Assembly: GCA_022766365.1 (NCBI GenBank) | Contig: JALENW010000006.1 | Span: forward strand, 1-58,001 | Length of the DNA stretch: 58,001 nt | Direction of reading: 5' to 3' | DNA from: Clostridiales bacterium | Lineage (GTDB): Bacteria > Bacillota > Clostridia > Peptostreptococcales > Anaerovoracaceae | Shown: one piece after another, positions 44,721 to 54,087 of the stretch | Layout of the letters: every line of letters starts with the position of its first letter | Numbering within the stretch: position 1 is the first letter of the stretch | Notes under the pieces: model-generated | Database searches by the model: none | What the model saw: the letters and a program-made list of their open reading frames with translations, nothing else | What the model was told of the DNA's origin: nothing | Position numbers and translations under genes: made by a program

Positions 44721-44865
44721 GGTTCTTTGTCAAATATTGAGTTAAAAAGTTTCAAAGTTTGCTAATTAAGACCTGTTCAAACCCATATCTCCGACTTCTC
44801 TTTATTAAAAAACGCGTCGGGGATTACCTCGTTTACCGATTTACCCCAACGTATATTATAGAACC
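44721..44865. mobile_element. 145-base MITE with 8-base target duplication
   Basis: Begins GGTTCT (44721) and ends AGAACC (44865), with further partial similarity between the ends. It is flanked by a perfect direct repeat ATTTTTGC (44713-44720 and 44866-44873), the mark of an 8-base target duplication. There is no open frame inside. GG-starting inverted ends with 8-base duplications suit the ISL3 family, so it is probably a non-autonomous derivative. Its right 59 bases recur at 54088-54146 with five differences. The 44446-44712 stretch between it and the aminotransferase gene shows nothing recognisable. Confidence 0.75.
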
Positions 44866-44881
44866 ATTTTTGCCACATCAA

Positions 44882-44911
44882 AAAACCGAGATTCATAGGA
44901 ATCTCGGTTTT
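44882..44911. terminator. strong terminator of the candidate large RNA
   Basis: AAAACCGAGATT (44882-44893) pairs perfectly with AATCTCGGTTTT (44900-44911) around a 6-base loop. A and T tracts on both sides allow it to act in either direction. With no protein gene ending nearby, it most likely ends the minus-strand transcript that starts near 45625. Confidence 0.8.
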
Positions 44912-45625
44912 TAAATTCATTTAATCAATGTAACAATACGCCAACGATAGTTTCTCAGTGCTCTCTCCGACCGGTCTCATATCCGGACATCAATCAGAGG
45001 AAAAGCCCTCATAATGTTATAAGGTCAAGCTGTCTCCGCAACAGCCGCGCCTTCAAACGCTATACCAACCATAATCGTTCTTCACTGTTCCATCAATAAG
45101 CATTAGATTTATATAAACCACTTAGTTTTACCGAATATCTCAATGGTTCAGGCAACTTCCTCATAAATTCGGTTTCCCGCAGTTTCGATTCCATCGCTCT
45201 TACGAACATCTCCATTATTCTTATCGCTAAGTGAGGTCAAAGCAGAAATACTGCCATACAGTGCCACCATCTGCCTCTTTCACCGACAGACAGCGGGTTT
45301 CAAAACTGCAACCTACAATAAACCTATTCTCTTGCCAACGTCCACTCCCTGATTTAAATCCCTCGTCGGCGAATGTTGGCTGTTAATCAAGCCCTGCGGT
45401 ATTTACCGATAAAACTTCCGACTACTCCGGACTCTCATCAAGGAGTGACAGACGCCGGCTCTCTCTGTCACCCGGACCGATAAAGCATTTAAATTTCAGC
45501 ATCATCATCACTTCCTTTCTATCTGTAACTTCTCTCATGGAAGCTCCATTTCAGTTTGAAACTAATTTCAGGAACTGATATCTCCTGAACTGAATTCCAT
45601 CTCGAAGATCTATCTCATTCTTCTT
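44912..45625 (-). ncRNA. candidate large structured non-coding RNA
   Basis: About 715 bases with no open frame over 60 codons on either strand, yet with a base composition closer to genes than to the AT-rich gaps beside it. The minus strand has a promoter at 45632-45659 and a terminator at 44882-44911. Inverted repeats include GTGACAGA 45445-45452 with TCTGTCAC 45464-45471 (enclosed by TCCGG/CCGGA), TTCAGGA/TCCTGAA (45567-45589), CGGT/ACCG (45397-45408), GCTGT/ACAGC (45029-45045), CCGG/CCGG (44971-44986), and GCCAAC/GTTGGC pairs (44940, 45334, 45375). A 26-codon frame (45502 to 45422) with AAGGAAG before it could be a leader peptide. I do not recognise an RNA family. Confidence 0.45.
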
Positions 45626-45631
45626 GTATAT

Positions 45632-45659
45632 ATGTTACCACCTTTTATTTAATTAACAA
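45632..45659 (-). promoter_or_regulatory. promoter of the candidate large RNA
   Basis: On the minus strand TTGTTA (45654-45659) and TAACAT (45632-45637) are 16 bases apart, and TGG before the -10 box makes it an extended -10. Expected start near 45625. The only plausible transcript is the non-coding region down to 44882. The 45660-45926 stretch upstream is AT-rich and empty. Confidence 0.5.
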
Positions 45660-45926
45660 GTGTTTTTTGAAAATATTTTAGATAATTTATCAAATTATTG
45701 TGTTTTTTGGATACTGTATCTAATCATTATGTCATTTTTGCAGATTTATATGGTATCACTTATGTTTATGCAGAATATTGATACTCGTATGAATATACCA
45801 AACATATACCTATATCTGTCATTTACGCATAAACCCCGGAAATCGACCATAATATTCGTCACCTATAACAGTGCAACAAGTTTTGACAAAAGCTGATTTG
45901 GTTGAAAATTGTATTACTATATGACT

Positions 45927-48011
45927 CTACCAAGCGCCGCCGCCTCCACCACCGAAGCCGCCACCTGAAAATCCGCCACCGATTCCGCCACCACTGATTC
46001 CACCGCCGCCCATATCTGAGCTTGAGCTGATAGACTCCATTATGCCGGACTGGATACCTGAATTTAAATTGTTAAGAGAGGATGCCATATATAAAGGAAA
46101 AGCCATACTTGACATATTATAACTCCCTGAATTATACCATTCAGGCGGATCTATTTTAAGGCCCTCGAAGTTCTTGATCCACTTGCCGGTTAGACCGAAA
46201 ACATAAGCGTATGGGAGTATTTTGTAAAAATATGCCGGATCCTTATCAACAAGACCTTCAATCATCGGCAGCTCCGCCTTCTCAATAAAGTCTCTGAATC
46301 CCATCAATTTCCCCATAATCTCCGTTCCATACTTGGAACGCTTGTGCATAAATGCAATCATTACTAAAGATATGATCTTACAGGCTATTACAACGATACC
46401 AAGCGACGGAAGACCGATGACAGCGAAGTAAAGCAGACCATTCACCAAGAGCTCCAATATTCCCACCGTGACAATGCCAAAGATATATGCCCATTTTTTC
46501 TTAGAATTAAGATTATTTTGCCTATAGGCAAAACCTGACATGATTCCCATAAGAGTAATAAGAGCAATCACATCAAAAATAGATGAAATTAATAAAATCT
46601 CAAACTGTGTATAATATATCATCTCACTTACAACAAAGATATTAGCATATATGATTGCAATTACAAATAAAATACCGGAGAAGATTTGAGCAGCTATGGA
46701 AGCCGGTGTAAACAGCTTTCTTTTACCATGATAATAATCTTTTATCATGCTGTTTACATTTCCAAAATCCTTCAAGAATACGTCCGGAAAATCATCTGAA
46801 GAAACTTCATCTCCTTTAACAAACAGATTATGGATAAACAATCTCACAAAGCTCTTTTCATTCTCAAATTGGTCACTGTCATAGTCTTTCTTCCTTCTGA
46901 ATGTGAACTTCTTTTCGTCCTGACAATCCTGTTCGATATCCATATAGCCCCTGCCTGCAGCGTATATGAAATTTGAGACCTTATCCTCATTGTCTACTTT
47001 TCCGTCCACCACATATCCTACCTCCATAGGCGTCATATCTTCAGGCGGATAGAATTCAACAGTCTTTATGTATTTTTTATCTCTACCGAAGAAAAACCAC
47101 AGAGCAGCAATAACAACAGCAAGCAATATGGTAATGACATAGATTCGGTGGAATGCTCTTGAAGCATTCTCCACACCTTCCCAATAATCACGACCAACGT
47201 TCCCATATAATGTGACCCCACTGTTCGGCTCCCAATTTACAGCTTCAAAGGCAGCCGTTCTCCCATCGGTATTAACAGTTACATTTTCAGATTCGGAATA
47301 GCTCCCGTATTTTCCCGTAAACAGTTTAAATTTGCTCCAGTCTACATCTTTGGGGAAATTAATCGTCGCTTTGACATAGTTGATTCCCGTCTGCCATTCA
47401 CCGGGAACCAGATCGACGTAAACCAGATCTTCCTTACCGTCACGTACCGGTTTGTCCTGAAACGCCCCGGAGAATCCGGTCCGGTCATCGGGTTTTCTGA
47501 TCGGTTTCAAATCATTTCTTATTCCCATTATTTTATATTTTATGGTATATTCGTGCCTTCCGGTAATATACTTATCCGGATCTCCTATTCTTATGACTTT
47601 AACGGCACTTCCTTTGGCGTTGGTTGATCCGGTGATATATGACTTTTCGCCAACAACTTCAACGTCTTCAATTCTTGCATTGTCATTTTGATATGGAATA
47701 TATCTGAATATACCCCTTCTGGGCTCACGAAAATTAACTGCTATCTTTTCTGTCACATTGTAGACACAGTCCTTATCAACATCCATATTTACCACAAAGG
47801 ATTCAGTCACATATCCATTGTCCGTATTCGTTGCAATATTATCTTCGGCATAGGAATCGCTCCCACCTGAAAACAAACAGGCTGCCCACATTAGGGATAT
47901 CAACATAGATAGGACGCACAAAACCGTTGCCGCATGACGAATTCTATTCTTACCGGCCATCTTCCCTATGCTAATTAAATCATATATCCCATTTCCTTTA
48001 AGCTTGCTCAT
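45927..48011 (-). CDS. DUF2207 domain membrane protein
   Basis: Predicted surface-exposed membrane protein of unknown function. From the ATG at 48011 (behind GGAGGAGG) it has 694 aa: a signal/anchor helix (ATVLCVLSMLISLMWAA), an extracytoplasmic DUF2207 beta domain (about residues 60-290), a membrane helix (VITILLAVVIAALWFFFG), a cytoplasmic part, then two to four more helices and a C-terminal tail of glycine-rich repeats ending GGGGGGAW. The glycine tail is characteristic of this family. It is paired with lemA, 155 bases upstream in transcription order, as in many Firmicutes. Confidence 0.87.
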   Translation of the reverse strand: MSKLKGNGIYDLISIGKMAGKNRIRHAATVLCVLSMLISLMWAACLFSGGSDSYAEDNIATNTDNGYVTESFVVNMDVDKDCVYNVTEKIAVNFREPRRGIFRYIPYQNDNARIEDVEVVGEKSYITGSTNAKGSAVKVIRIGDPDKYITGRHEYTIKYKIMGIRNDLKPIRKPDDRTGFSGAFQDKPVRDGKEDLVYVDLVPGEWQTGINYVKATINFPKDVDWSKFKLFTGKYGSYSESENVTVNTDGRTAAFEAVNWEPNSGVTLYGNVGRDYWEGVENASRAFHRIYVITILLAVVIAALWFFFGRDKKYIKTVEFYPPEDMTPMEVGYVVDGKVDNEDKVSNFIYAAGRGYMDIEQDCQDEKKFTFRRKKDYDSDQFENEKSFVRLFIHNLFVKGDEVSSDDFPDVFLKDFGNVNSMIKDYYHGKRKLFTPASIAAQIFSGILFVIAIIYANIFVVSEMIYYTQFEILLISSIFDVIALITLMGIMSGFAYRQNNLNSKKKWAYIFGIVTVGILELLVNGLLYFAVIGLPSLGIVVIACKIISLVMIAFMHKRSKYGTEIMGKLMGFRDFIEKAELPMIEGLVDKDPAYFYKILPYAYVFGLTGKWIKNFEGLKIDPPEWYNSGSYNMSSMAFPLYMASSLNNLNSGIQSGIMESISSSSDMGGGGISGGGIGGGFSGGGFGGGGGGAW

Positions 48012-48166
48012 TCTAATATGTACCTCCTCCGTGGTCACCGCCTGTGAAACCGCTTGCGGAATACTATCCCTCAAAGTTTGAAAATCAAGAACTTTTATTT
48101 CCGAAAATTTTATCTGATTCACTGTAGATTACAGATATTTTCTTCACTTTCTCAGCGCTTACTCTG

Positions 48167-48730
48167 TTAAAACTTTACCTGTACATTTTCCCTACTCTCA
48201 ACTTCCGCCTCAAACATAGGCATCTTGTCAAAGTGAAAAATACCGGCAACTATATTGCTTGGGAACTGTTCAACTGCATTATTCAGTTCTTTAACAGTAC
48301 CGTTATAAAACTTTCTGGAATTTGCGATATCCTGTTCAACGGATCTCAGCTGTGCCTGAAGATCGAGAAAATTCTCGTTCGCTTTTAGATTAGGATAGTT
48401 CTCTGCAACTGCAAACAGTCTTCCCAAAGCCCCGGAAAGCAGATTTTCTCCTTGAATCTTCCGATCAATCGAATCCGAGCTTGCGACTTGGTTTCTGGCC
48501 TCCATAACTTTCTCAAGAGTCTCCTTCTCGTGAGAAGCATATCCCTTGACAGTCTCAACAAGGTTAGGAATCAAATCGAACCTTTTCTTCAGATATACGT
48601 CCATGGTAGAAAAGCCCTCTTTCGCATTGTTTCTCTTCCTTACAAGGCTGTTGTACGTTCCTGCCAGCCATATCAAAATCAGACAAACAATTACAACTGC
48701 TATTATTATGGTTATCACTGATCCGCTCAT
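48167..48730 (-). CDS. lemA: LemA family protein
   Basis: Membrane-anchored helical protein of unclear function. One N-terminal membrane helix (ITIIIAVVIVCLILIWLAG) is followed by YNSLVRKRNNAKEGFSTMDVYLKKRFDLIPNLV, the LemA signature, and a coiled-coil body. GGAGG stands 8 bases before the ATG at 48730; an ATG two codons earlier is too close. 187 aa. LemA and DUF2207 proteins are regularly encoded together and are thought to act jointly. Confidence 0.93.
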   Translation of the reverse strand: MSGSVITIIIAVVIVCLILIWLAGTYNSLVRKRNNAKEGFSTMDVYLKKRFDLIPNLVETVKGYASHEKETLEKVMEARNQVASSDSIDRKIQGENLLSGALGRLFAVAENYPNLKANENFLDLQAQLRSVEQDIANSRKFYNGTVKELNNAVEQFPSNIVAGIFHFDKMPMFEAEVESRENVQVKF

Positions 48731-48914
48731 TTTCATTTCCTCCTACATAACGAAGTATCAGTATCGAATATTATATCATGTGGCTTACCACAGGGTAAAT
48801 CATTTTGTCATTTTAAACGAAAATCCTGTTAATTATATCATTGCCGACTATTCGTCCCTGAAGCATCACCATCTTACCTGTGCTACAGCCTGTTTTCTCA
48901 TTTAGCAACCTGAA

Positions 48915-49658
48915 TCATTCCAATCGCCAGTCTATGGGAGTTTCCCCATTTATACGAAGAAATTCATTTGCCTTGACAAAATATCCTCCTCCAAAAAATC
49001 CTCTATGAGCTGATAAGGGACTGGGATGCACACCCTCAATCACCATATGTCTCCTTTCATCAATGAGATTTTTCTTAGCCCTTGCAGGATTTCCCCACAA
49101 TATAAATACACAGGGTTTTTCTCTATGTCCCAGAATTCTGATTATGTGGTCAGTAAGAACTTCCCACCCCCTGCCTCTGTGAGATCCCGCCTGTCCTGCT
49201 CTAACGGTAAGGCAGGTATTCAATAACAAGACTCCTCTCTCCGCCCAAGTTCTCAAATCTCCATGGACGGCTCCTCCGGCATAATCATGGGTATGTACTC
49301 CGACTCGGCTCATATCATAATCCCTTTTTTTAGCATCGGCCCAGATCTTGAAGTCCCGATCCTCTCTGTAAAGTTCCAGGAAAATATTGCGGAGAGAGGG
49401 TGGCAGAGGCACACCTTTTTGAACGGAAAAGGCATATCCGTGAGCCTGACCGGGTCCATGATACGGATCCTGACCCAGGATTACACATTTCGTATCCTCA
49501 TAGGAAGTCGTTTTCAGTGCATTGAATATGTCATTCATATCAGGATAAATCACCTTTGTGCCGTACTCATATGCCAGAAACCTCCTCAGTTTCATATAAT
49601 ATTCCTTTTTAAATTCTTCCGCCAGAATATCATCCCAGCTATTTCCAATGTTCACCAT
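48915..49658 (-). CDS. ung: uracil-DNA glycosylase, family 1
   Basis: Removes uracil from DNA, the first step of base excision repair. The water-activating motif is ILGQDPYHGPGQAHG and the DNA-intercalation motif is HPSPLSAHRGFFG. 247 aa with a typical start (WDDILAEEFKKEYY). AAGGG precedes the ATG at moderate distance. It lies alone upstream of lemA. Confidence 0.96.
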   Translation of the reverse strand: MVNIGNSWDDILAEEFKKEYYMKLRRFLAYEYGTKVIYPDMNDIFNALKTTSYEDTKCVILGQDPYHGPGQAHGYAFSVQKGVPLPPSLRNIFLELYREDRDFKIWADAKKRDYDMSRVGVHTHDYAGGAVHGDLRTWAERGVLLLNTCLTVRAGQAGSHRGRGWEVLTDHIIRILGHREKPCVFILWGNPARAKKNLIDERRHMVIEGVHPSPLSAHRGFFGGGYFVKANEFLRINGETPIDWRLE

Positions 49659-50051
49659 TTAAAGAATACCCTTTCCTAAAATTTCCCAAAGCAGAATGCA
49701 ATTTCAAAAGCAAAAAAATACAATTCTCACAGTAATGATTTCATTGAACCACCTTTAGATTCTTCAACATACCCTATCCATATCACGAGAAAAGATATGA
49801 TCAACAAGAATACTAATCACCTTCTTAATTACAGATATCATGTTAATTTTCCTAGTGGTTACAAACAATTAAATCGTTAAATTTATTATAACAGCATAAA
49901 AGGCTGCTCCAACGATTCACATTTTGATTTACTGCTGATAATACCATATCGAACCCGAACTTACATGTTAAAATCTACCCTTTGGCAATACCTTAAAACA
50001 GATTCCTCAATAATTTACAGGAAATCTATCACAATAGATGTGCGGAATCTG
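49659..50051. other. AT-rich intergenic region between ung and the DUF6873-like gene
   Basis: About 390 bases between divergent genes. No hairpin with a T tract, no recognisable riboswitch and no credible small gene was seen. An open frame continues upstream of the DUF6873-like gene to 49965, but without a ribosome binding site or protein-like character. Confidence 0.5.
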
Positions 50052-50066
50052 TGTTATAATAAATCC
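50052..50066 (+). promoter_or_regulatory. extended -10 promoter directly before an ATG (possible leaderless start)
   Basis: TGTTATAAT (extended -10, TATAAT at 50055-50060) lies only six bases before the ATG at 50067. The expected transcription start therefore coincides with the start codon, and no ribosome binding site is present. The -35 region is poor, which an extended -10 element tolerates. Confidence 0.5.
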
Positions 50067-50801
50067 ATGACTAAAAAAACAATAATTGATATATCCGCAA
50101 CTGTGATTCATGAACCGGAGAAGATACCTCTCCAAAAACATGCTTACATTTCGGCAAATGCCTATGACGAGGCAAAAGAAATCCTGAAGGACTCAGGGTA
50201 CATATTGACAGAGGTTAATCTGCCCGGACAGGTATCCGAAGCAGTAGAAACTCACCCTGATATTTTCATGTGCAAAATGGAATTTTCGATTCCTGAATTA
50301 TATTACGGAGATTTGTCATATCTTTCAACCGAATACCCCGATGAAGCCATATATAATGCCTGCATTTCCGGGAAATATTTTGTGCATAATTTAAAGATAA
50401 CTGCGCCGGATCTGATCTCCTGGGCTGAGTCGAGGAAACTGAAAAAAATCCATGTACCCCAGGGTTATACCAGGTGTAATCTCCTCCCAATCAGTCCTGC
50501 TGCTTTCATAACTGAGGATATGGGTATATGGAAAGCTCTGAGCCAACACACTGATCTTGATATTTTGAAGATATCAGGAAAGTCAGCGATTCTTCCCGGG
50601 CATACCCATGGTTTTTTGCCGGGAACAGCGGGAATAATCAGAAACAATCGAGGAGAAATCAGAGTTTTGTTCAACGGGGATATCAGAAGGCATCCCGATT
50701 TTAACAGAATCAAGAATTTTATTAATGATTACAATCTGGATATCATATATATCCCCAATAAACCACTTATGGATATTGGGAGTATAATTTGCATTAACTG
50801 A
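50067..50801 (+). CDS. DUF6873-like protein of unknown function
   Basis: I do not recognise a biochemical function; the pattern recalls the DUF6873 family of Clostridia. The body has HAYISANAYDEAKEIL, then HPDIFMCKMEF, VPQGYTRCNLLPISPAAFITEDMGI, LPGHTHGFLPGTAGI and a C-terminal strand DIIYIPNKPLMDIGSI. Conserved Cys and His (CN, GHTHGF) could bind a metal or ligand. The ATG at 50067 is chosen because it begins the family-like sequence, although it has no ribosome binding site. 244 aa. The radical SAM gene follows after 19 bases and is probably co-transcribed. Confidence 0.72.
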   Translation: MTKKTIIDISATVIHEPEKIPLQKHAYISANAYDEAKEILKDSGYILTEVNLPGQVSEAVETHPDIFMCKMEFSIPELYYGDLSYLSTEYPDEAIYNACISGKYFVHNLKITAPDLISWAESRKLKKIHVPQGYTRCNLLPISPAAFITEDMGIWKALSQHTDLDILKISGKSAILPGHTHGFLPGTAGIIRNNRGEIRVLFNGDIRRHPDFNRIKNFINDYNLDIIYIPNKPLMDIGSIICIN

Positions 50802-50820
50802 TTACGGGAAGGATTACCGG

Positions 50821-51867
50821 ATGAAAACCCATGCCATAATTCCAATCTTCATACCACATAAGGGATGTCCCAACGACTGCGTTTTCTGCAATCAGAAGCG
50901 CATAACATCACGAACGGCGTCCCCTTCTGAGCCTGAGGTCAGGCACATTATAGACGAGTGGCTCACGACACTTTGGGATGTTCCCAGCGTTTCGGTAGCT
51001 TTTTACGGTGGAAGCTTTACTGCTATTCCCATAGAAACTCAAAAGAGCTATTTGAGGATTGCAGCCGAATACAAAACAGCCGGTAAAATTTCCGAAATTC
51101 ATCTTTCTACCCGCCCTGACTACATAGACAACGAAATCCTTGATATCCTCCGATACTACAAAGTTGATCTCATAGAGCTGGGATGCCAATCCTTCGATGA
51201 TAAAGTTTTGGCTGCTGTGAAAAGAGGACATGGGGTAGATGCCATATACGATGCCTGCGAACTTATCAAATCTCGTAAATTTCGTCTCGGCATTCAGCTT
51301 ATGGTCGGGTTACCCGGTAGCAGTTTTGAAACCGATGTAAAATCCGCCATGCTTTCCGGAGAACTCAAACCTGAAGTGGCAAGAATATATCCTACCATCG
51401 TCATCGAGGATACTGAACTTTTGGATATGGTAATTTCACATGATTATACGCCTCTCACAGTATCCGAAGCTGTCGCCAGGAGCAAAGAAATGCTTAAAAT
51501 TTTAAGAAGCTATGGCGTCAATGTAATTCGGATCGGTTTAAAGGCTTCCGATATGATTTCCGGAGATGGTCGTCTGACAGGAACCACTTTTCATCCTGCT
51601 TTTCGCCAACTTGTGGAGGGTGCAATCGCAAGGGAAGAAATTCAGAAACAGCTTGAATGTGCCGTTTTAAAATTCAAATCTGATGTGGACAAGGGTTTTA
51701 TTACAGCTGAGTGCACGGCTGCTCCGAGAAGTTTTTCCAATCTCATAGGTCATAAAGCAGCTAATCGAAGTTATTTTGTTGAAAAATATCCTTTTATAAA
51801 GTTTGTTTTTAAGGAGGATTCAGCTCTTGATGAGGGAAAATACGTTCTTACAATTTTACGACAATGA
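50821..51867 (+). CDS. radical SAM protein (Elp3/oxygen-independent type)
   Basis: The Fe-S cluster motif is CPNDCVFCNQ (CxxxCxxC, residues 17-24), followed by FYGGSFTAIP, the glycine-rich SAM site, and LIELGCQSFDDKVL. A C-terminal domain (about residues 230-345) resembles the HemN/Elp3-related radical SAM C-terminus. In many Clostridia this protein is encoded near rnc and smc; here it is not. The substrate is unknown; a tRNA modification role has been suggested for Elp3-like relatives but is not shown by this sequence. Confidence 0.87.
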   Translation: MKTHAIIPIFIPHKGCPNDCVFCNQKRITSRTASPSEPEVRHIIDEWLTTLWDVPSVSVAFYGGSFTAIPIETQKSYLRIAAEYKTAGKISEIHLSTRPDYIDNEILDILRYYKVDLIELGCQSFDDKVLAAVKRGHGVDAIYDACELIKSRKFRLGIQLMVGLPGSSFETDVKSAMLSGELKPEVARIYPTIVIEDTELLDMVISHDYTPLTVSEAVARSKEMLKILRSYGVNVIRIGLKASDMISGDGRLTGTTFHPAFRQLVEGAIAREEIQKQLECAVLKFKSDVDKGFITAECTAAPRSFSNLIGHKAANRSYFVEKYPFIKFVFKEDSALDEGKYVLTILRQ

Positions 51868-52180
51868 TCTGAAACAGTTGCGTTTATCTTTTTTACTCAC
51901 TGCCACTTTACGATTGCAGCTTCCATGACAAGTTTACCCTTGGGTTAAGTGCAATCAGGTATACAGCATTCAGTTATACAAAGTTGCTTTAAGGTTGTTG
52001 CGGTATAAATTTCTCATCAGCTCTTCAAATCGGTAAATTGGGACATCAGGCCAAGTTAGCTATATACCGTATCATCGTTGCTTTTACGCTATGGTTATTC
52101 CTATGTCATTCTATCTAAACGTGCCCATAGATGTTCTTGTTGATTTAAACAATGCCAAGGCGTTAAATAAAACAAAACTG

Positions 52181-52209
52181 TTGTAAACCCCAGGGCGACA
52201 AGTTAGAAT
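52181..52209 (+). promoter_or_regulatory. promoter of the ACT-UPF0210 operon
   Basis: TTGTAA (52181-52186) and TAGAAT (52204-52209) with a 17-base spacer, about 75 bases before the ATG of the ACT gene. The rest of the 51868-52180 gap shows no gene, clear hairpin or riboswitch. Confidence 0.5.
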
Positions 52210-52282
52210 AGATAGAGAATTGAAAAAAAGATAGAAATTTAAAAACTATTAAAAAACAGATTTAGACATAAGGAGAACAACT

Positions 52283-52558
52283 ATGACAAACACAGAACGT
52301 GCCGTTGTAACAGTTATTGGTAAGGACCAGGTTGGAATACTCTCAAAGGTTTCTACAGGATGTGCCGAGGCAGGAGCAAATGTCATCGAAGTGACCCAGA
52401 GCGTACTTGACGGATATTTCTGTATGGTAATGATCATAAGCATTGCAGAGATTTCTGTGCAACTTGACGAGCTTCAAAAAAGCATCGAGAACCGCGTTCC
52501 ATCGATGGTCGTCCACGTTATGCATCAGAATATCTTTGACTCCATGCACAGGATTTAG
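52283..52558 (+). CDS. ACT domain protein (UPF0237 family)
   Basis: A 91 aa protein consisting of a single ACT domain ([31 protein letters not shown]), the fold that senses amino acids. It has the UPF0237 form that always stands next to UPF0210. AAGGAG precedes the ATG. The next gene starts 11 bases after its stop and uses AGGAGG at this gene's end, so the pair is translationally linked. Ligand and role are unknown; a regulatory subunit for the UPF0210 protein is likely. Confidence 0.92.
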   Translation: MTNTERAVVTVIGKDQVGILSKVSTGCAEAGANVIEVTQSVLDGYFCMVMIISIAEISVQLDELQKSIENRVPSMVVHVMHQNIFDSMHRI

Positions 52559-52568
52559 GAGGACGCCT

Positions 52569-53948
52569 ATGTTGAACATGACTGATATAATGGAAACGAT
52601 AACTATGATTCAGGATGAAAAGCTTGATATCAGAACCATAACTATGGGGATATCCCTTCTCGACTGTGCCGATACTGACATCGATAAATCTTGTGAAAAG
52701 ATTTACAATAAGATACTTACAAAAGCAAAAAAACTGGTCCCTGTTGGTGAGTCCATCGAGAAAAAATACGGAATTCCAATTGTAAATAAGCGCATTTCAG
52801 TTACACCCATATCAATGCTTCTTGCCATTTCCGGCGGTAATCCTGTCAAATATGCCCAGACCCTGGACAAGGCGGCTAAGGCCATCGGCGTAAACTTTGT
52901 TGGAGGCTACTCTGCACTGGTACAAAAGGGGTTTGCTTCCGGTGATAGGGAGCTGATAGAATCAATCCCTGAAGCTCTCGCAGAAACAGAATTTGTATGT
53001 TCTTCGGTGAATGTAGGATCAACACGAGCCGGTATCAATATGGATGCCGTTGCCCTAATGGGCAACAAAATAGTTGAAACTGCAAAGTCTACAGCTGATC
53101 GCCAGTGTATAGGTGCAGCAAAGCTTGTGGTTTTCTGCAATGCTGTTGAGGATAATCCGTTCATGGCCGGAGCTTTTCACGGAGTGGGTGAAGCTGATTG
53201 TGTTCTGAGCGTTGGAGTCTCCGGACCCGGCGTGGTCCGCTCTGCTCTTTCAAAGATGAATTCAGCAGAAAAAGATAACTTTCAGATTGCAACCATGAAT
53301 GAGGTGGCAGAATTAATAAAGAAAACTGCCTTCAAAATTACCCGTATGGGTCAGCTTGTGGGAAGCGAGGCAGCAGATACTCTCGGAGTACCCTTTGGCA
53401 TCGTGGATTTGTCTCTGGCACCTACACCTGCTGTAGGTGATTCTGTAGCTCACATATTGGAAGAAATCGGTCTTGAAGAATGTGGAACTCACGGAACCAC
53501 AGCTGCTCTTGCGATGCTAAATGATGCGGTTAAAAAGGGAGGTGTCATGGCTTCATCAAGTGTGGGGGGACTTTCCGGAGCTTTTATCCCTGTAACTGAA
53601 GACGCAGGAATGATATCAGCTGCCCGTTCGGGAACTCTTACGATTGAAAAACTTGAGGCAATGACTGCTGTTTGCTCAGTTGGTCTTGATATGATAGTCG
53701 TACCGGGAGATACAACCCCGGAAACAATTTCGGCAATTATCGCAGACGAAGCTGCTATAGGAATGGTCAATTCAAAGACGACTGCTGTGAGACTCATTCC
53801 TGCCATCGGGCTTTCCGACAAAGATGAACTGAACTTTGGCGGACTTTTGGGCAGTGGCCCTGTGATGAAACTCCACACGAAATCATCCGAAAAAATGATC
53901 AGGCGTGGGGGAAGGATACCTGCCCCTCTACAGAGTCTGAAGAATTGA
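52569..53948 (+). CDS. UPF0210 / PFL-like family protein (DUF711)
   Basis: A 459 aa protein with a fold related to glycyl-radical enzymes but no known reaction. Recognisable blocks are [68 protein letters not shown] and [20 protein letters not shown]. No C-terminal RVxGY glycyl-radical motif is present, as expected for this family. The start is the ATG at 52569 with AGGAGG 6 bases before it; a longer frame from 52443 overlaps the ACT gene and is not real. Confidence 0.92.
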   Translation: MLNMTDIMETITMIQDEKLDIRTITMGISLLDCADTDIDKSCEKIYNKILTKAKKLVPVGESIEKKYGIPIVNKRISVTPISMLLAISGGNPVKYAQTLDKAAKAIGVNFVGGYSALVQKGFASGDRELIESIPEALAETEFVCSSVNVGSTRAGINMDAVALMGNKIVETAKSTADRQCIGAAKLVVFCNAVEDNPFMAGAFHGVGEADCVLSVGVSGPGVVRSALSKMNSAEKDNFQIATMNEVAELIKKTAFKITRMGQLVGSEAADTLGVPFGIVDLSLAPTPAVGDSVAHILEEIGLEECGTHGTTAALAMLNDAVKKGGVMASSSVGGLSGAFIPVTEDAGMISAARSGTLTIEKLEAMTAVCSVGLDMIVVPGDTTPETISAIIADEAAIGMVNSKTTAVRLIPAIGLSDKDELNFGGLLGSGPVMKLHTKSSEKMIRRGGRIPAPLQSLKN

Positions 53949-54012
53949 TTTAGTCTTCTCCGATCCGGATTTAAGAAGCTATTTAATAATGAACCTATAA
54001 ATTATGATGATG

Positions 54013-54054
54013 AAAATCGGCAATAGTCCTTGCTTGTGAACTATTGCCGATTTT
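54013..54054 (+). terminator. terminator of the ACT-UPF0210 operon
   Basis: AAAATCGGCAATAG (54013-54026) pairs perfectly over 14 bases with CTATTGCCGATTTT (54041-54054) around a 14-base loop, with a T run at the end. Confidence 0.85.
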
Positions 54055-54087
54055 ATCATTTCAGATAACAGACACATATTTTTCTTG

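Noticed and set aside
44807-44865. Conserved 59-base structured repeat considered as a riboswitch
   Set aside because: It is not in a leader of any gene, and the copy at 44721-44865 has transposon-style ends with a target duplication, so a mobile element explains it better.
45149-45271. Apparent small frame beginning MVALYG on the minus strand within the candidate RNA
   Set aside because: On careful reading the frame stops after 14 codons; a longer reading depended on a miscounted T run.
45660-45896. 78-codon plus-strand frame upstream of the candidate RNA
   Set aside because: Begins at a GTG without a ribosome binding site, in AT-rich DNA; hydrophobic by base composition. It also overlaps the minus-strand promoter at its edge.
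52443-52568. Longer N-terminus for the UPF0210 protein
   Set aside because: It overlaps the ACT gene in another frame; AGGAGG and family start support the ATG at 52569.
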